From NCBI GenBank assembly GCA_050257855.1, contig JBLMXQ010000078.1, positions 17,865-81,864 of the forward strand: DNA of 64,000 nucleotides, written 5' to 3'. Under the pieces are notes generated by a model, which saw only the letters and a program-made list of their open reading frames with translations, had not been told where the DNA came from and did not search any database. The DNA comes from JBLMXQ01 sp050257855. GTDB lineage: Bacteria > Acidobacteriota > Vicinamibacteria > Vicinamibacterales > CAVVIG01. The translations under genes and the position numbers were made by a program. Of this stretch, positions 1 to 9,001 are shown piece after piece. How positions within the stretch are numbered: position 1 is the first letter of the stretch; every line of letters begins with the position of its first letter.

Positions 1-916
1 TCGAGCGCTCGACAAGTACCGAATCAACCCCGGCAACGTCGGGACAGGGCGGCGGCGCGACGAGCAGTTCGCGACCATCTGCAAGGTCGCGGTCGACAAC
101 GGCAAGCCGGTGCGCATCGGCGTCAACGGCGGATCCCTGAACCAGGAACTCGTCGTCGCGAAGATGCAGGAGAACACCGATCGCGATCTCGGCCGGACGT
201 CCGAGGAGATTGTCAACGAGTGCATGGTGCTGTCGGCGATCGAGTCGACGGCCCTCGCGATCGAGAGCGGGCTGCGCAGGGATCAGATCATCATCTCGTG
301 CAAGACGTCGCGCCCGAACGACCTGATTGCCGTCTACCGCGAACTCGCGCGCCGCACCGATCAGCCGCTGCACCTCGGACTGACCGAAGCCGGCATGGGC
401 ACGAAGGGCCTCGTCTGGTCGTCGGCGGCGATGGGCGTGCTGCTCGACGAGGGAATCGGCGACACGATCCGGGTGTCGCTCACGCCGCGGCCGGGCGGCG
501 ATCGCCGCGAAGAGGTGTACGCCGCGTGCGAACTGCTGCAGGCGCTCGGCCTGCGCTCGTTCTCGCCGAGCGTGACGGCGTGTCCGGGCTGCGGCCGGAC
601 GACGAGCACCACGTTCCAGGAGCTGGCCGAGCGCATCCAGGGGTACGTCCGCGCGCAGATGCCGATCTGGAAGACGCAGTACGACGGCGTCGAGACGATG
701 ACGCTCGCCGTGATGGGCTGCGTCGTGAACGGCCCCGGCGAGTCGAGGGCCGCCAACATCGGCATCAGCCTGCCGGGGACCGGCGAGGCGCCGAACTGCC
801 CGGTCTTCATCGACGGGGTCCACACGACGACGCTGCGGGGAACCTACGACGAGCTCGCCGCTGCCTTCCAGCGCCTGGTCGATGAGTACGTCGAGACCCG
901 CTACGCCCGCCGCTGA
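1..916 (+). CDS. ispG: 4-hydroxy-3-methylbut-2-en-1-yl diphosphate synthase (IspG/GcpE), 5'-truncated
   Basis: Cytosolic [4Fe-4S] enzyme of the MEP isoprenoid pathway that converts methylerythritol cyclodiphosphate to HMBPP. The reading frame is open from base 2 at the window edge, so about 304 C-terminal codons of a roughly 400-codon gene are present. The visible part starts with DKYRINPGNVG, the end of the TIM-barrel region. Later come the cluster ligands: CPGC near base 590 and MGCVVNGPGE near base 715, where the Cys and the Glu correspond to the third and fourth ligands known for the E. coli enzyme. The 3' end overlaps recQ by 35 bases, suggesting co-transcription. The true start lies outside the window. 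Confidence 0.95.
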   Translation, partial: RALDKYRINPGNVGTGRRRDEQFATICKVAVDNGKPVRIGVNGGSLNQELVVAKMQENTDRDLGRTSEEIVNECMVLSAIESTALAIESGLRRDQIIISCKTSRPNDLIAVYRELARRTDQPLHLGLTEAGMGTKGLVWSSAAMGVLLDEGIGDTIRVSLTPRPGGDRREEVYAACELLQALGLRSFSPSVTACPGCGRTTSTTFQELAERIQGYVRAQMPIWKTQYDGVETMTLAVMGCVVNGPGESRAANIGISLPGTGEAPNCPVFIDGVHTTTLRGTYDELAAAFQRLVDEYVETRYARR

Positions 917-2789
917 CGGCGCCCACGCAGCCGATCGGGCGCTCGAGGACGCGCTCCACCGCATCTGGGGGTTCTCCACCTTTCGTCCGCTGCAGCGCGA
1001 GGCGATGCACGCGATTCTCGCCGGCCGCGACAGCCTCGTCGTCCTGCCGACGGGCGGCGGCAAGTCGCTGTGCTTCCAGGCGCCGGCGCTGGTCCGGGCG
1101 GATCGCCCGGCTGACGCCTCGCGCGCCGTCGACGGCTCGCGCACGGGATTCGCGCTGGTCGTCTCGCCGCTGATCTCGCTGATGAAGGATCAGGTGGACG
1201 GTCTCCGCGTGGACGGCGTGGCCGCGGCGTACCTGAACAGCACGCTCAGCGTCGACGAGCGCGACGCGGTCATGGCGGATCTGCGCAACGACCGCGTCCG
1301 TCTCCTGTACGTCTCGCCCGAGCGGCTGGTGGGCGAGGGGAGCCAGAGCTTCCGGCGCGCACTGGGGCCGTGCGGCGTCCGCTTCGTCGCCATCGACGAG
1401 GCGCACTGCATCAGCCAGTGGGGACACGACTTCCGGCCGGAATACCGGCAGCTCTGGCGCCTCCGCGACGATTTTCCCGGCGCGTCGCTGCACGCGTTCA
1501 CGGCCACGGCCACCGAGCGCGTGCGCCGCGACATCGTGTCCGAGCTGCGGCTCGAGCAGCCGGAGATTCTCGTCGGCTCGTTCGACAGGCCGAACCTCGT
1601 TTATCGCGTGCTGCGCCGCGGCAGCCTGCAGCGCCAGCTCTTCGACGTGCTCGGCCGCCACGATGGCGAAGCGGGCATCGTCTACTGTCCGTCGCGGCGC
1701 GAGGTGGAGACGCTGGCAGCCATGCTCGAAGGCGAGGGGATTCGCGCGGTGCCGTATCACGCAGGGCTCGCCGACGCGGTGCGCAGCCGCAACCAGGAGG
1801 CGTTCCTCGACGAGCGCGCCGACGTCGTCGTCGCCACGATCGCGTTCGGGATGGGGATCGACCGGTCGAACGTGCGGTTCGTGATTCACGCCGGCGCGCC
1901 GCGGTCGCTCGAGCATTACCAGCAGGAGTCGGGACGCGCCGGCCGCGACGGGCTGCCGGCCGAATGCGTGCTGATCTATTCGGGCGGCGACTTCCTGCGC
2001 TGGCGCCAGATGCTCGAGGCCAGCGGCGAGTGGAGCGACAGCGCCCGGACGCTGCTGCGCGACATGGAGCGCTATGCGTCGGGCACGCGCTGCCGGCATC
2101 GCGCGATCGTCGAGTACTTCGGCGAGCCGTACGAGCGCGGCGAGTGCGGCGCGTGCGACTGGTGCCTCAAGGAGCTGGATGCCGTTCCAGACGCGACGGT
2201 GGTCGCGCGGAAGATCCTGTCGTGCGTGGCCCGGGTGAAGCAGACGCGGGGGATCGCGCACGTCGCCGACGTGCTCGCGGGGCGCGCCACCGAGAAGGTG
2301 ACGGCGGCACGCCATCACGAGCTCTCGACGTTCGGCCTGCTGAAGGACGAGCCCACCGCCGCGATCCGCGGCTACATCGATCAGCTCGTCGGCGACGGTC
2401 TGCTGGCGCGGGACGGCGATCCGTATCCGGTCCTGCGGCTGACCGCGTCCGGCACGGCGCTGCTGAGGGGCGAGGGAGCCTGCACGTTGTACCGCGAAAT
2501 CCGGCCGCCCTCATCGCGGCGATCGCGCGGCCGGGGACGCGGCGAGGCGCCGGCGACCGTGGACGAGGCGCTGTTCGAGGCGCTCCGCAACCTCCGCCTG
2601 CGGCTCGCGCGCGAGCGCGGCGTTCCGCCCTATGTGGTCTTCCACGACACGACGCTGCGCGACATGGTCGCGCGCCGGCCGCGGACGATCGACGATCTCC
2701 AGGAAGTCTACGGCGTCGGCGCAAGGAAGGCGGCCGATTTCGGCGACGCATTCCTCGACGCGATCCGCACGTTCGGCCGTCCCGAATAG
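882..2789 (+). CDS. recQ: ATP-dependent DNA helicase RecQ
   Basis: 3'-5' superfamily 2 helicase acting in recombination and replication-fork repair. The 635 residues hold, in order: Walker A (PTGGGKS, about residue 59), the DEAH box (AIDEAHCISQWGHDFRPEY, about 171), the helicase C domain ending in the RecQ motif QESGRAGRDG (about 350), a zinc-binding segment with CRHR followed by CGACDWC (about 405-430), a winged helix, and a C-terminal HRDC domain with GVGARKAADFG. Length and domain order are those of a full bacterial RecQ. The ATG lies inside the end of ispG (35-base overlap); no later start keeps motif 0 (FSTFRPLQREA) intact. Confidence 0.96.
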   Translation: MSTSRPATPAADGAHAADRALEDALHRIWGFSTFRPLQREAMHAILAGRDSLVVLPTGGGKSLCFQAPALVRADRPADASRAVDGSRTGFALVVSPLISLMKDQVDGLRVDGVAAAYLNSTLSVDERDAVMADLRNDRVRLLYVSPERLVGEGSQSFRRALGPCGVRFVAIDEAHCISQWGHDFRPEYRQLWRLRDDFPGASLHAFTATATERVRRDIVSELRLEQPEILVGSFDRPNLVYRVLRRGSLQRQLFDVLGRHDGEAGIVYCPSRREVETLAAMLEGEGIRAVPYHAGLADAVRSRNQEAFLDERADVVVATIAFGMGIDRSNVRFVIHAGAPRSLEHYQQESGRAGRDGLPAECVLIYSGGDFLRWRQMLEASGEWSDSARTLLRDMERYASGTRCRHRAIVEYFGEPYERGECGACDWCLKELDAVPDATVVARKILSCVARVKQTRGIAHVADVLAGRATEKVTAARHHELSTFGLLKDEPTAAIRGYIDQLVGDGLLARDGDPYPVLRLTASGTALLRGEGACTLYREIRPPSSRRSRGRGRGEAPATVDEALFEALRNLRLRLARERGVPPYVVFHDTTLRDMVARRPRTIDDLQEVYGVGARKAADFGDAFLDAIRTFGRPE

Positions 2790-2815
2790 GGGAGGACCCC
2801 GGATTCTCGAATCTC

Positions 2816-3235
2816 TCAGTGCACGGTATACGGCTCGTGCAGCGCGAACGGCGCGATCTCGACGTCGAAGTGCTCGCCGTCCTCCGTGACCATCTGGTAG
2901 GTGCCGCGCATGACGCCGGTCGACGTGTGCAACGGGCATCCGGACGTGTACTGGAAGGTCTCGCCCGGCGCGAGCATCGGCTGCTCGCCGACGACGCCGG
3001 GGCCGCGGACCTCTTCGACGTGGCCGGTCGCCTCGGTGATGATCCAGTGCCGACTGAGCAGCTGCACCGAATGGTCGCCTTCGTTCGTGATCCGGACCGT
3101 GTAGTAGAAGAACCATTCGCTGTCGAACGGCCGGGAGTGCTCCGCTGCGTACTGCGATTCGACTTCCACGCGCACGTTGTTGGTGACCGCTTCCGATGAC
3201 GAGGCGTGCAGCGGCTGATGCTTCTGTTCGGTCAT
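2816..3235 (-). CDS. apaG: ApaG/CorD domain protein
   Basis: Small single-domain protein of 139 residues with the immunoglobulin-like ApaG fold. Visible family features are the SRHWIITEATGHVEEVRGPGVVGEQP segment, of which RGPGVVGEQP is the hallmark glycine motif, followed by GETFQYTSGCPLHTSTGVMRGTYQM. Genetic data in enterobacteria link ApaG to Co2+ resistance and Mg2+ efflux, but its biochemical role is not settled. It is convergent with recQ and divergent from the aconitase-family gene, with only 40 bases between the two starts. A TATCAT box ends 9 bases before the ATG and no clear ribosome site is visible, so the message may be leaderless. Confidence 0.93.
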   Translation of the reverse strand: MTEQKHQPLHASSSEAVTNNVRVEVESQYAAEHSRPFDSEWFFYYTVRITNEGDHSVQLLSRHWIITEATGHVEEVRGPGVVGEQPMLAPGETFQYTSGCPLHTSTGVMRGTYQMVTEDGEHFDVEIAPFALHEPYTVH

Positions 3236-3275
3236 GCGTTTTTCATGATAGCAGCGTTAACGGTAAAATTCTTTC
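3236..3275. promoter_or_regulatory. Divergent promoter gap, apaG / aconitase-family gene
   Basis: Forty bases separate the two divergent ATG codons. On the plus strand TAAAAT (3264-3269) ends 6 bases before the aconitase ATG. On the minus strand TATCAT (3250-3245) ends 9 bases before the apaG ATG. No purine-rich ribosome site and no good -35 element is visible for either gene. The spacing fits leaderless transcripts; the promoters themselves are inferred. Confidence 0.45.
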
Positions 3276-5312
3276 ATGCACCGCATCGAACCTGCTCGGG
3301 TGAAGCCGGGCGCTTCCCGCGAGGCCGTGGCGCCGTCCGCAGCTCGCGCGGCCGCCCGATCGGCCGCCGTCATCCGCGGGACGGCGCTGATCTTCTGGGA
3401 TCCCAAAGTCCCCGGCCGGAAGAAGAAGCTCGACGCAATCGACACCGATCAGATTACGCCGGCCGCCGACTGCGTCTCGGAGAGCCTCGACACGCTCGAC
3501 GAGCGCTGGAAGGCCGGCTCGTTCCGCTACCTGATGCCGGACTTCCGGGCGCGCGTCCATCGCGGGGAGACCTTCCTCGTCGCCGGCGACCGCTTCGCCA
3601 TCGGATCGTCCCGCGAGATGAGCCCGGCCGGCCTCAAGGCGATTGCCGACGAGGTGGGCCGCGAGATGGTCATCGTCTGCGGCAACAACATGGGCGACAT
3701 CTTCCGCCGCAACGCGCTCAACCTCGGCCTGCAGGTCGTGCAGAGCCCGGAGGCGGTGGCCGACGCGCAGGACGGCGACACGTTCGGATACGACCCGGAC
3801 ACGCGCCGGCTCGTCAACGAGACGCAGGGCCGCTCCTACGACCCGATACCGCTCACGCCGAAGGAAGACGAGATTCGGACGAGCGGCGGCATCATCGCCA
3901 TCGGCCGCCGCGAGTTCGCCGACTCGGTTCGCGCGACGCCGTCGGTCGAGTGGCCGGATCCCGACACGGCGCGGCGGATGACGTCGACAGAACAGATCGT
4001 CTGGGCCCACCGCGTGGACAGGACCGCCGAGGTGAAGCCGGGCGCGACGCTCAAGGTGCTCGCCGATCTGCTGCCGGCGTCCGACGGCACCGCGCCGTTC
4101 GCCATCCACACGTTCAACCAGATCACCGGAGGCGGGGCCATCTTTCCGCGCCAGGCCGCCGTCGCCAACGACCACTTCGTTTTCACCGGCAAACCCGACG
4201 ATGAGCGGCAGACGAACATCGGGCGCGAGTTCGCGCGGCTGCACGGCCTCGAGAAGCCGTACTACGCCACGCCCGGCGACGGCATCTTCCATTTCTACTT
4301 TCCCGAGCAGGGGCTCATCGCGCCGGGGCAGTTCATTCCCGGCGCCGACTCGCACAGCCGTGCGTACGGCGCCTACGGCGCGGTCGGCATGGGCGTCGGT
4401 TCGACGACGCTCGGCTTCGGCTGGGCGACCGGCTACATCTACTTCACGCTCGCGCGCGCGCGGCGCGTCGTCTTCACCGGCCGGCTGCAGCCGTGGGTGA
4501 GCGGCAAGGACATCGTCCTCGAGCTGCTGCGGCGATGGGGCCCGAACCAGTCCCAGGGGATGTCGGTGGAGCTCGTCGACGCCAACCGGCAGCTCACGAT
4601 CGTGTATCGCAACACCATCGCGAACATGATGGCGGAAGCCGAGGCGCTGAACGGCATCTTCGCGCCCGACGACATCACGTACGCGTGGTACCGCGAGAAA
4701 GGCCTCACGGACCTGCCGTATCCGCGCTTCGCGCCGGGCGCCGACGCCGTCTACGCGATTGACGAGACGATGGAGCTGACCGGCGTGCGGCCGATGATCG
4801 CGAAGCCGTTCAGCCCCGGCAACGCGTTCGACGCCGGCGAGGTGGCGCGCGAGCGCATCACGTTCGACAAGGCGATGATCGGCTCCTGCACGAACGGCAG
4901 CTACGACGACCTCCTCTCGGCCGCCCTCGTGATCCGGGCCGCGCGCCAGCAGGGCGCGACGCGCACCGCGCGCGAGTTCGTCGTGTTTCCCGGATCCGGC
5001 GGCGTGGCCCGGCAGATCGAGCGGCCCGACGGGCGGCTCGGCGGCGAGTCGATTGCGGACGTGTTCCGCTCGGTCGGCGGCGCCATCCGTCAGTCGTGGT
5101 GCGGTCCGTGCTTCGGCCAGGGGCCGGACGCGCTGCAGAAGGGGCAGCGGGCGATCACGTCGTTCAACCGCAACTGGCAGAATCGCATGGGCCTCGGCGG
5201 CGAGGGCTACCTCGCCAGCCCGGTCGTCGTTGCCGCCTCGGCGCTCGTCGGCTACATGGCGCCGCCCGACGAGCTCGGGCTGGCGTGGAGCCCCGACGCC
5301 TTCGGCGTCTGA
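3276..5312 (+). CDS. Aconitase-family hydratase, swivel domain fused N-terminal to the catalytic domains
   Basis: Predicted [4Fe-4S] (de)hydratase of the aconitase/isopropylmalate-isomerase superfamily, 678 residues. The order is unusual. A LeuD-like swivel domain comes first (about residues 45-200, with GDRFAIGSSREM matching the LeuD GSSREH loop). After it comes the LeuC-like catalytic part: FPEQGLIAPGQF and ADSHSRAYGAYGAVGMGVG (about 345-375), IGSCTNGSYDD (about 535) and SWCGPCFG (about 610). The three cluster cysteines (one in SCTN, two in CGPC) are present. Swivel-first order occurs in AcnB, but the AcnB HEAT-like domain is missing here. The substrate cannot be told from sequence: aconitate, isopropylmalate and homoaconitate are all possible. 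No leuA/leuB or other TCA gene is adjacent; a ferredoxin gene follows 14 bases later. Confidence 0.85.
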   Translation: MHRIEPARVKPGASREAVAPSAARAAARSAAVIRGTALIFWDPKVPGRKKKLDAIDTDQITPAADCVSESLDTLDERWKAGSFRYLMPDFRARVHRGETFLVAGDRFAIGSSREMSPAGLKAIADEVGREMVIVCGNNMGDIFRRNALNLGLQVVQSPEAVADAQDGDTFGYDPDTRRLVNETQGRSYDPIPLTPKEDEIRTSGGIIAIGRREFADSVRATPSVEWPDPDTARRMTSTEQIVWAHRVDRTAEVKPGATLKVLADLLPASDGTAPFAIHTFNQITGGGAIFPRQAAVANDHFVFTGKPDDERQTNIGREFARLHGLEKPYYATPGDGIFHFYFPEQGLIAPGQFIPGADSHSRAYGAYGAVGMGVGSTTLGFGWATGYIYFTLARARRVVFTGRLQPWVSGKDIVLELLRRWGPNQSQGMSVELVDANRQLTIVYRNTIANMMAEAEALNGIFAPDDITYAWYREKGLTDLPYPRFAPGADAVYAIDETMELTGVRPMIAKPFSPGNAFDAGEVARERITFDKAMIGSCTNGSYDDLLSAALVIRAARQQGATRTAREFVVFPGSGGVARQIERPDGRLGGESIADVFRSVGGAIRQSWCGPCFGQGPDALQKGQRAITSFNRNWQNRMGLGGEGYLASPVVVAASALVGYMAPPDELGLAWSPDAFGV

Positions 5313-5326
5313 AGGCAAGGGTTGCC

Positions 5327-5677
5327 TTGAGTCAGACCGATGTCGCGGAATCGATCGGCGTGCCCGTCGCGCGGCGCCACATCTTCCTGTGTTGCGATCA
5401 GTCGACGCCGAAGTGCTGCGAGAAGGAGCGCGGGCTGGCGGCGTGGGACTTCCTCAAGCGGCGCCTGAAGGAGCTCGGGCTGTCGGAGCAGGGCGGGGTC
5501 CTGCGCACCAAGGCCAACTGCCTCCGCATCTGCGAGGGCGGACCCGTCGCGGTCGTGTACCCGGAGGGCGCATGGTACGGCCAGTGCGATCCGCCGGTCC
5601 TCGAGCGCATCATCCAGGAGCATCTCATCGGCGGCCGCCTCGTCTCCGAGTACCTCATCATCGAGCATCCGCTCTGA
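5327..5677 (+). CDS. Thioredoxin-like [2Fe-2S] ferredoxin
   Basis: Small electron carrier of 116 residues in the thioredoxin-fold [2Fe-2S] ferredoxin family (Aquifex/Clostridium type). Cysteines occur in HIFLCCD, PKCCEKE and ANCLRICEGGP; the last is followed by VAVVYPEGAWYGQC, the family's C-terminal signature. The start is taken as TTG at 5327, preceded by the purine-rich GAAGGCAAGG at 5311-5320, because no ATG exists upstream of the first cysteine in this frame after the aconitase stop. Extra adjacent cysteines (CC twice) mean the exact ligands are uncertain. It lies directly behind an Fe-S hydratase and may be co-transcribed with it. Confidence 0.88.
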   Translation: MSQTDVAESIGVPVARRHIFLCCDQSTPKCCEKERGLAAWDFLKRRLKELGLSEQGGVLRTKANCLRICEGGPVAVVYPEGAWYGQCDPPVLERIIQEHLIGGRLVSEYLIIEHPL

Positions 5678-5711
5678 CAACCATGTGTCCCGACCGCCCG
5701 TCTAAGGGGCC

Positions 5712-8147
5712 ATGCTGGACGGCCTCGGTCAGGACGTGCGTTTCGGGCTGCGTCTGCTTCGCCGCAGCCCTGGTTTCACCGCGGCGGCGCTGCTGGCGCT
5801 GACGCTCGGCATCGGCGCGACGACAGCGGTGTTCACGCTGCTCGACCGCGTGGTGCTGCGGCCGCTGCCCTACCGCGACGCCGGCCGCCTCGCGATGGTC
5901 TGGGAGACGAATGCCGCGAAAGGACTGACGCACGAAAGCCTCTCGCCGGTGAACTTCCTCGACTACCGGCGGTTGTCGCACGTCTTCACCGACGCGGCCG
6001 CGTGGTGGTACCCGCAGGTCAACCTGACCGAGCCGGGCCATGAGCCGCTGCGCGTCCCGGCCATCGAAGCCAGCGCGAACTTCTTTTCGGTGCTCGGCGT
6101 GCAGCCGATCCTCGGCGCGGGCTTCCCGCCGCAGCCGCTGTACGCGCGCGATCTGGTGGCCGTCATCAGCCACCGGCTCTGGCGCGAGCGGTTCGGCGGC
6201 GATCCGTCGATCGTGGGCCGGACGATCAGGTTGAACGACGAGGCGTTCACGGTGGTCGGCGTGATGCCGCGGGGATTCGACTACCCGAAGGGCACCGACG
6301 TGTGGGAGCGGCTGGGCTGGGACATGGGACAGCACAGCCGGGCAGCGCACTTCATGGAATCGCTGTTCCGGCTCGCGCCCGGCGTGTCGCTGGCGGCCGC
6401 CGACGCGGAGCTCGGGGCGCTGACCGCGCGCCTCGCGACCGAGCACGCGGCCACCAACACGGGCTGGAGCGCGCGGGCCGTCCCGCTGGCGGACGAGGTG
6501 GAAGGGTACTTCCGGCCGGCGCTTCTCGCGCTGTTCGCGGCCTCGGGGCTGCTGCTGCTCATCACGTGCACGAACGTGGCGGGCCTGCTGCTGGCGCGCG
6601 CCGCGGCGCGCGAGGGCGAGGTGGCGGTGCGCGCGGCCATCGGCGCCGGACGCGGCCGCCTCGTGCGGCAGTTCCTGACCGAGAGCCTGCTCCTGGCGGC
6701 GGCCGGCGCGGCGCTCGGCATCGCCGCCGCCACGATAGCGGTGAAGCTGCTGGTGGCCGCTTCGCCGGTTCCGGTGCCGCGCTGGACCGGCGCCGCTCTC
6801 GACGGACGGGTACTGTGGTTCGCGGTCGCGACGGCGGCCCTGACGGCGCTCGCCTTCGGCGTCGTGCCGGCGATGTTCATGGCGCGCGGCGACGTCCATC
6901 GGCCGCTGAAGGACGCGGGCCGGGGCGGCGATCCGGGCGGCGCACGGCGGCGGACCCGCGGCGCGCTGGTGTCGGCGGAGATTGCGCTCGCGGTGATGCT
7001 GCTCGTCGGCGCCGCGCTCCTCGCCCGCAGCTTCGAGCGCCTCGTCCGGCAGGACCCGGGCTTCCAACCGTCGCACGCCGTGACGACGAGCGTCGAATTG
7101 CCGTATTCGTACTCCGACTTCCGCAGGATCGTCGATTTCTACTCGCAGGCGCTCGCCTCCATCCGCGCGCGGCCCGGGGTGGACGCCGCGGGCGCCTCGG
7201 TCTTCCTGCCGCTCGACCCGGCGTGGCGCCTGGCGTACTCCGTGGGCGGGCGGCCCCTTCCGGCGGCCGCGGACGTGCCGAAGGCGCAGCAGCAGTCGGT
7301 GGACGAGGACTACTTTCGCTGTATCGGCGTGCCGCTGCTCGCGGGCCGCTTCTTCACCGAGCGCGACACGGCGGATGCGCCGGGCGTGGTGCTGATCAAC
7401 GAAGCGATGGCGCGGCGCGAGTGGCCCGGCGCCGACCCGATCGGCCGGACCATCCGCACCTACTCGCGCGTAATCGGCCCGATGGGGCGGATGCTGATGC
7501 CGCCGCAGACCGATTTCCAGATCGTCGGCGTGGTCGGCGACATGCGCAACGTCTCGCTGGCGCGCGACGCGGAGCCGGCGATCTACTTCACGTACCGCCA
7601 GTTCCCGTTCCGCGGCCTGCATCTGGTCGTTCGCGGGCCGGGCGAACCGGCCGCGCTCGTCGGCGCCGTCCGCGCATCGATTGCCCGTCTGGATCCGAAT
7701 CTGCCGCTGTCTGCCGGTCGCACGCTCGATTCCCTGCTCGGCGACGCCACCGATCGCCCGCGCGCGCTGCTGATGCTGATGGCCGTCTTCGCCGCGCTCG
7801 CGCTGCTGCTCGCGGCGCTCGGCATCTACGGCGTGCTGTCGTACACGGTGAGCCAGCGGCGGCAGGAAATCGGGGTTCGCGTCGCGCTCGGCGCGGGGCC
7901 GCGCGACGTCGTGTGGCTCGTCGCGCGGCAGGCGTTGAGCCTCACGACCGCCGGCGGCATCATCGGAGCGGCCGGCGCGCTCGCGCTCGGCCGCGTGCTG
8001 TCGACCCTGCTCGACGGCGTGTCGCCCGCTGACGCAACGGCGCTGTCGGCCGCGCTGCTCCTGGCGATCGTGACGGCGCTTGCCGCGTGCGTGCTGCCGG
8101 CGTGGCGTGCCGCCACGCTCGCTCCGATCGAGGGCCTTCGGTCGTAG
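5712..8147 (+). CDS. ADOP-type (acidobacterial duplicated orphan permease) MacB/FtsX protein
   Basis: Inner-membrane permease of the MacB/FtsX superfamily, 811 residues, with the tandem layout MacB periplasmic core plus FtsX, repeated twice. The start VRFGLRLLRRSPGFTAAALLALTLGIGATTAVF and PLPYRD is the ADOP N-terminal signature. FtsX-like helices are seen at about 270-390 (CTNVAGLLLARAAAREGEVAVRAAIGAGRGRL) and 690-800 (LGIYGVLSYTVSQRRQEIGVRVALGAG). No ATPase gene is adjacent, hence orphan; this family is greatly expanded in Acidobacteriota. The transported substrate is unknown. Confidence 0.93.
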   Translation: MLDGLGQDVRFGLRLLRRSPGFTAAALLALTLGIGATTAVFTLLDRVVLRPLPYRDAGRLAMVWETNAAKGLTHESLSPVNFLDYRRLSHVFTDAAAWWYPQVNLTEPGHEPLRVPAIEASANFFSVLGVQPILGAGFPPQPLYARDLVAVISHRLWRERFGGDPSIVGRTIRLNDEAFTVVGVMPRGFDYPKGTDVWERLGWDMGQHSRAAHFMESLFRLAPGVSLAAADAELGALTARLATEHAATNTGWSARAVPLADEVEGYFRPALLALFAASGLLLLITCTNVAGLLLARAAAREGEVAVRAAIGAGRGRLVRQFLTESLLLAAAGAALGIAAATIAVKLLVAASPVPVPRWTGAALDGRVLWFAVATAALTALAFGVVPAMFMARGDVHRPLKDAGRGGDPGGARRRTRGALVSAEIALAVMLLVGAALLARSFERLVRQDPGFQPSHAVTTSVELPYSYSDFRRIVDFYSQALASIRARPGVDAAGASVFLPLDPAWRLAYSVGGRPLPAAADVPKAQQQSVDEDYFRCIGVPLLAGRFFTERDTADAPGVVLINEAMARREWPGADPIGRTIRTYSRVIGPMGRMLMPPQTDFQIVGVVGDMRNVSLARDAEPAIYFTYRQFPFRGLHLVVRGPGEPAALVGAVRASIARLDPNLPLSAGRTLDSLLGDATDRPRALLMLMAVFAALALLLAALGIYGVLSYTVSQRRQEIGVRVALGAGPRDVVWLVARQALSLTTAGGIIGAAGALALGRVLSTLLDGVSPADATALSAALLLAIVTALAACVLPAWRAATLAPIEGLRS

Positions 8148-8323
8148 TGCAGGCCGTCCAGGCCTGCCGTGAACGCGCGAACAGCTCCCGCGTTCCCACC
8201 GAGATCACGCGCGCGGGCACCGTACCGCTTCACTGCCCGCGGCGGAAACTCCGGCGCCAGGCTCGCTCCGCGCGGCGGGATGGGACCGATGTCGACGGCG
8301 TGCGACACCCGTTTTGATATCGT

Positions 8324-9001
8324 ATGCACCGTGTCGATGAACGCAACGAGCGCATGACCTTCGGCGTGCGTACCCCGCGCGTGAGCGTTCACGGCCGCTA
8401 TCTGGTGGCGGCCCCGCCGGCCGGCGCCGGTCCGTTGCTCGTCGGCTTCCACGGATACGCGGAAAACGCGGAAACGCAGCTTGCCCGGCTCCAGTCCATC
8501 CCGGGCGCCGACCGCTTCGTCCTCGTCTCGGTGCAGGGGCTGCACCGCTTCTACCGCGGCCGGTCGAACGACGTCGTGGTCGCCAGCTGGATGACCAGGC
8601 AGGATCGCGAACTCGTGATTGCCGACAACCTCGCCTACGTGCGAACGGTCCTCGACGAGGTCGCGGCCGCGCACGGACGTGCCCGGCCGCCGGTCTTCGT
8701 CGGCTTCTCCCAGGGGGCGGCGATGGCGTTCCGGGCCGCCGCCTCAGGGCTCCGCACCGCCGGCGTAATCGCGCTCGGAGGCGACGTCCCGCCCGAGCTC
8801 GGTCGGTCGGCGCTCGCGGCCGTCCCGGCGGCGCTCGTCGGACGCGGCGCGCGCGACGACTGGTACACCGCGGCAACGTTCGGCGAGGATGTGCGTCGGT
8901 TGACCGAGGCCGGTGTCCGCGTGACGCCGTTCGAGTTCGACGGCGCTCACGAGTGGACGCCGGCATTCGCCGGGGCCGTCGCGGAGTTCCTGGCGCGATG
9001 A
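8324..9001 (+). CDS. Alpha/beta hydrolase, phospholipase/carboxylesterase type
   Basis: Predicted cytosolic serine esterase of up to 225 residues. The nucleophile elbow GFSQGA, the acid region GARDDWY and the histidine in FDGAHEWTP form the expected Ser-Asp-His triad of the carboxylesterase/phospholipase family (Pfam Abhydrolase_2-like). The oxyanion-side strand LVGFHGYAENAE is present. The start may be ATG 8324 or ATG 8354 (MTFGVRTP); a TATCGT box at 8318-8323 would favour the second. The stop overlaps the next gene by four bases (ATGA), so the two are probably translated together. The natural substrate is not known. Confidence 0.85.
   Translation: MHRVDERNERMTFGVRTPRVSVHGRYLVAAPPAGAGPLLVGFHGYAENAETQLARLQSIPGADRFVLVSVQGLHRFYRGRSNDVVVASWMTRQDRELVIADNLAYVRTVLDEVAAAHGRARPPVFVGFSQGAAMAFRAAASGLRTAGVIALGGDVPPELGRSALAAVPAALVGRGARDDWYTAATFGEDVRRLTEAGVRVTPFEFDGAHEWTPAFAGAVAEFLAR

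Noticed and set aside
807..2318. Long open frame antisense to recQ
   Set aside because: Arg/Ala/His-rich translation with no recognisable motif; it mirrors the high-GC codon use of recQ.
3243..5318. 691-codon open frame antisense to the aconitase-family gene
   Set aside because: Same artefact: low-complexity RHAD-rich sequence, no ribosome site, whereas the plus strand has clear motifs.
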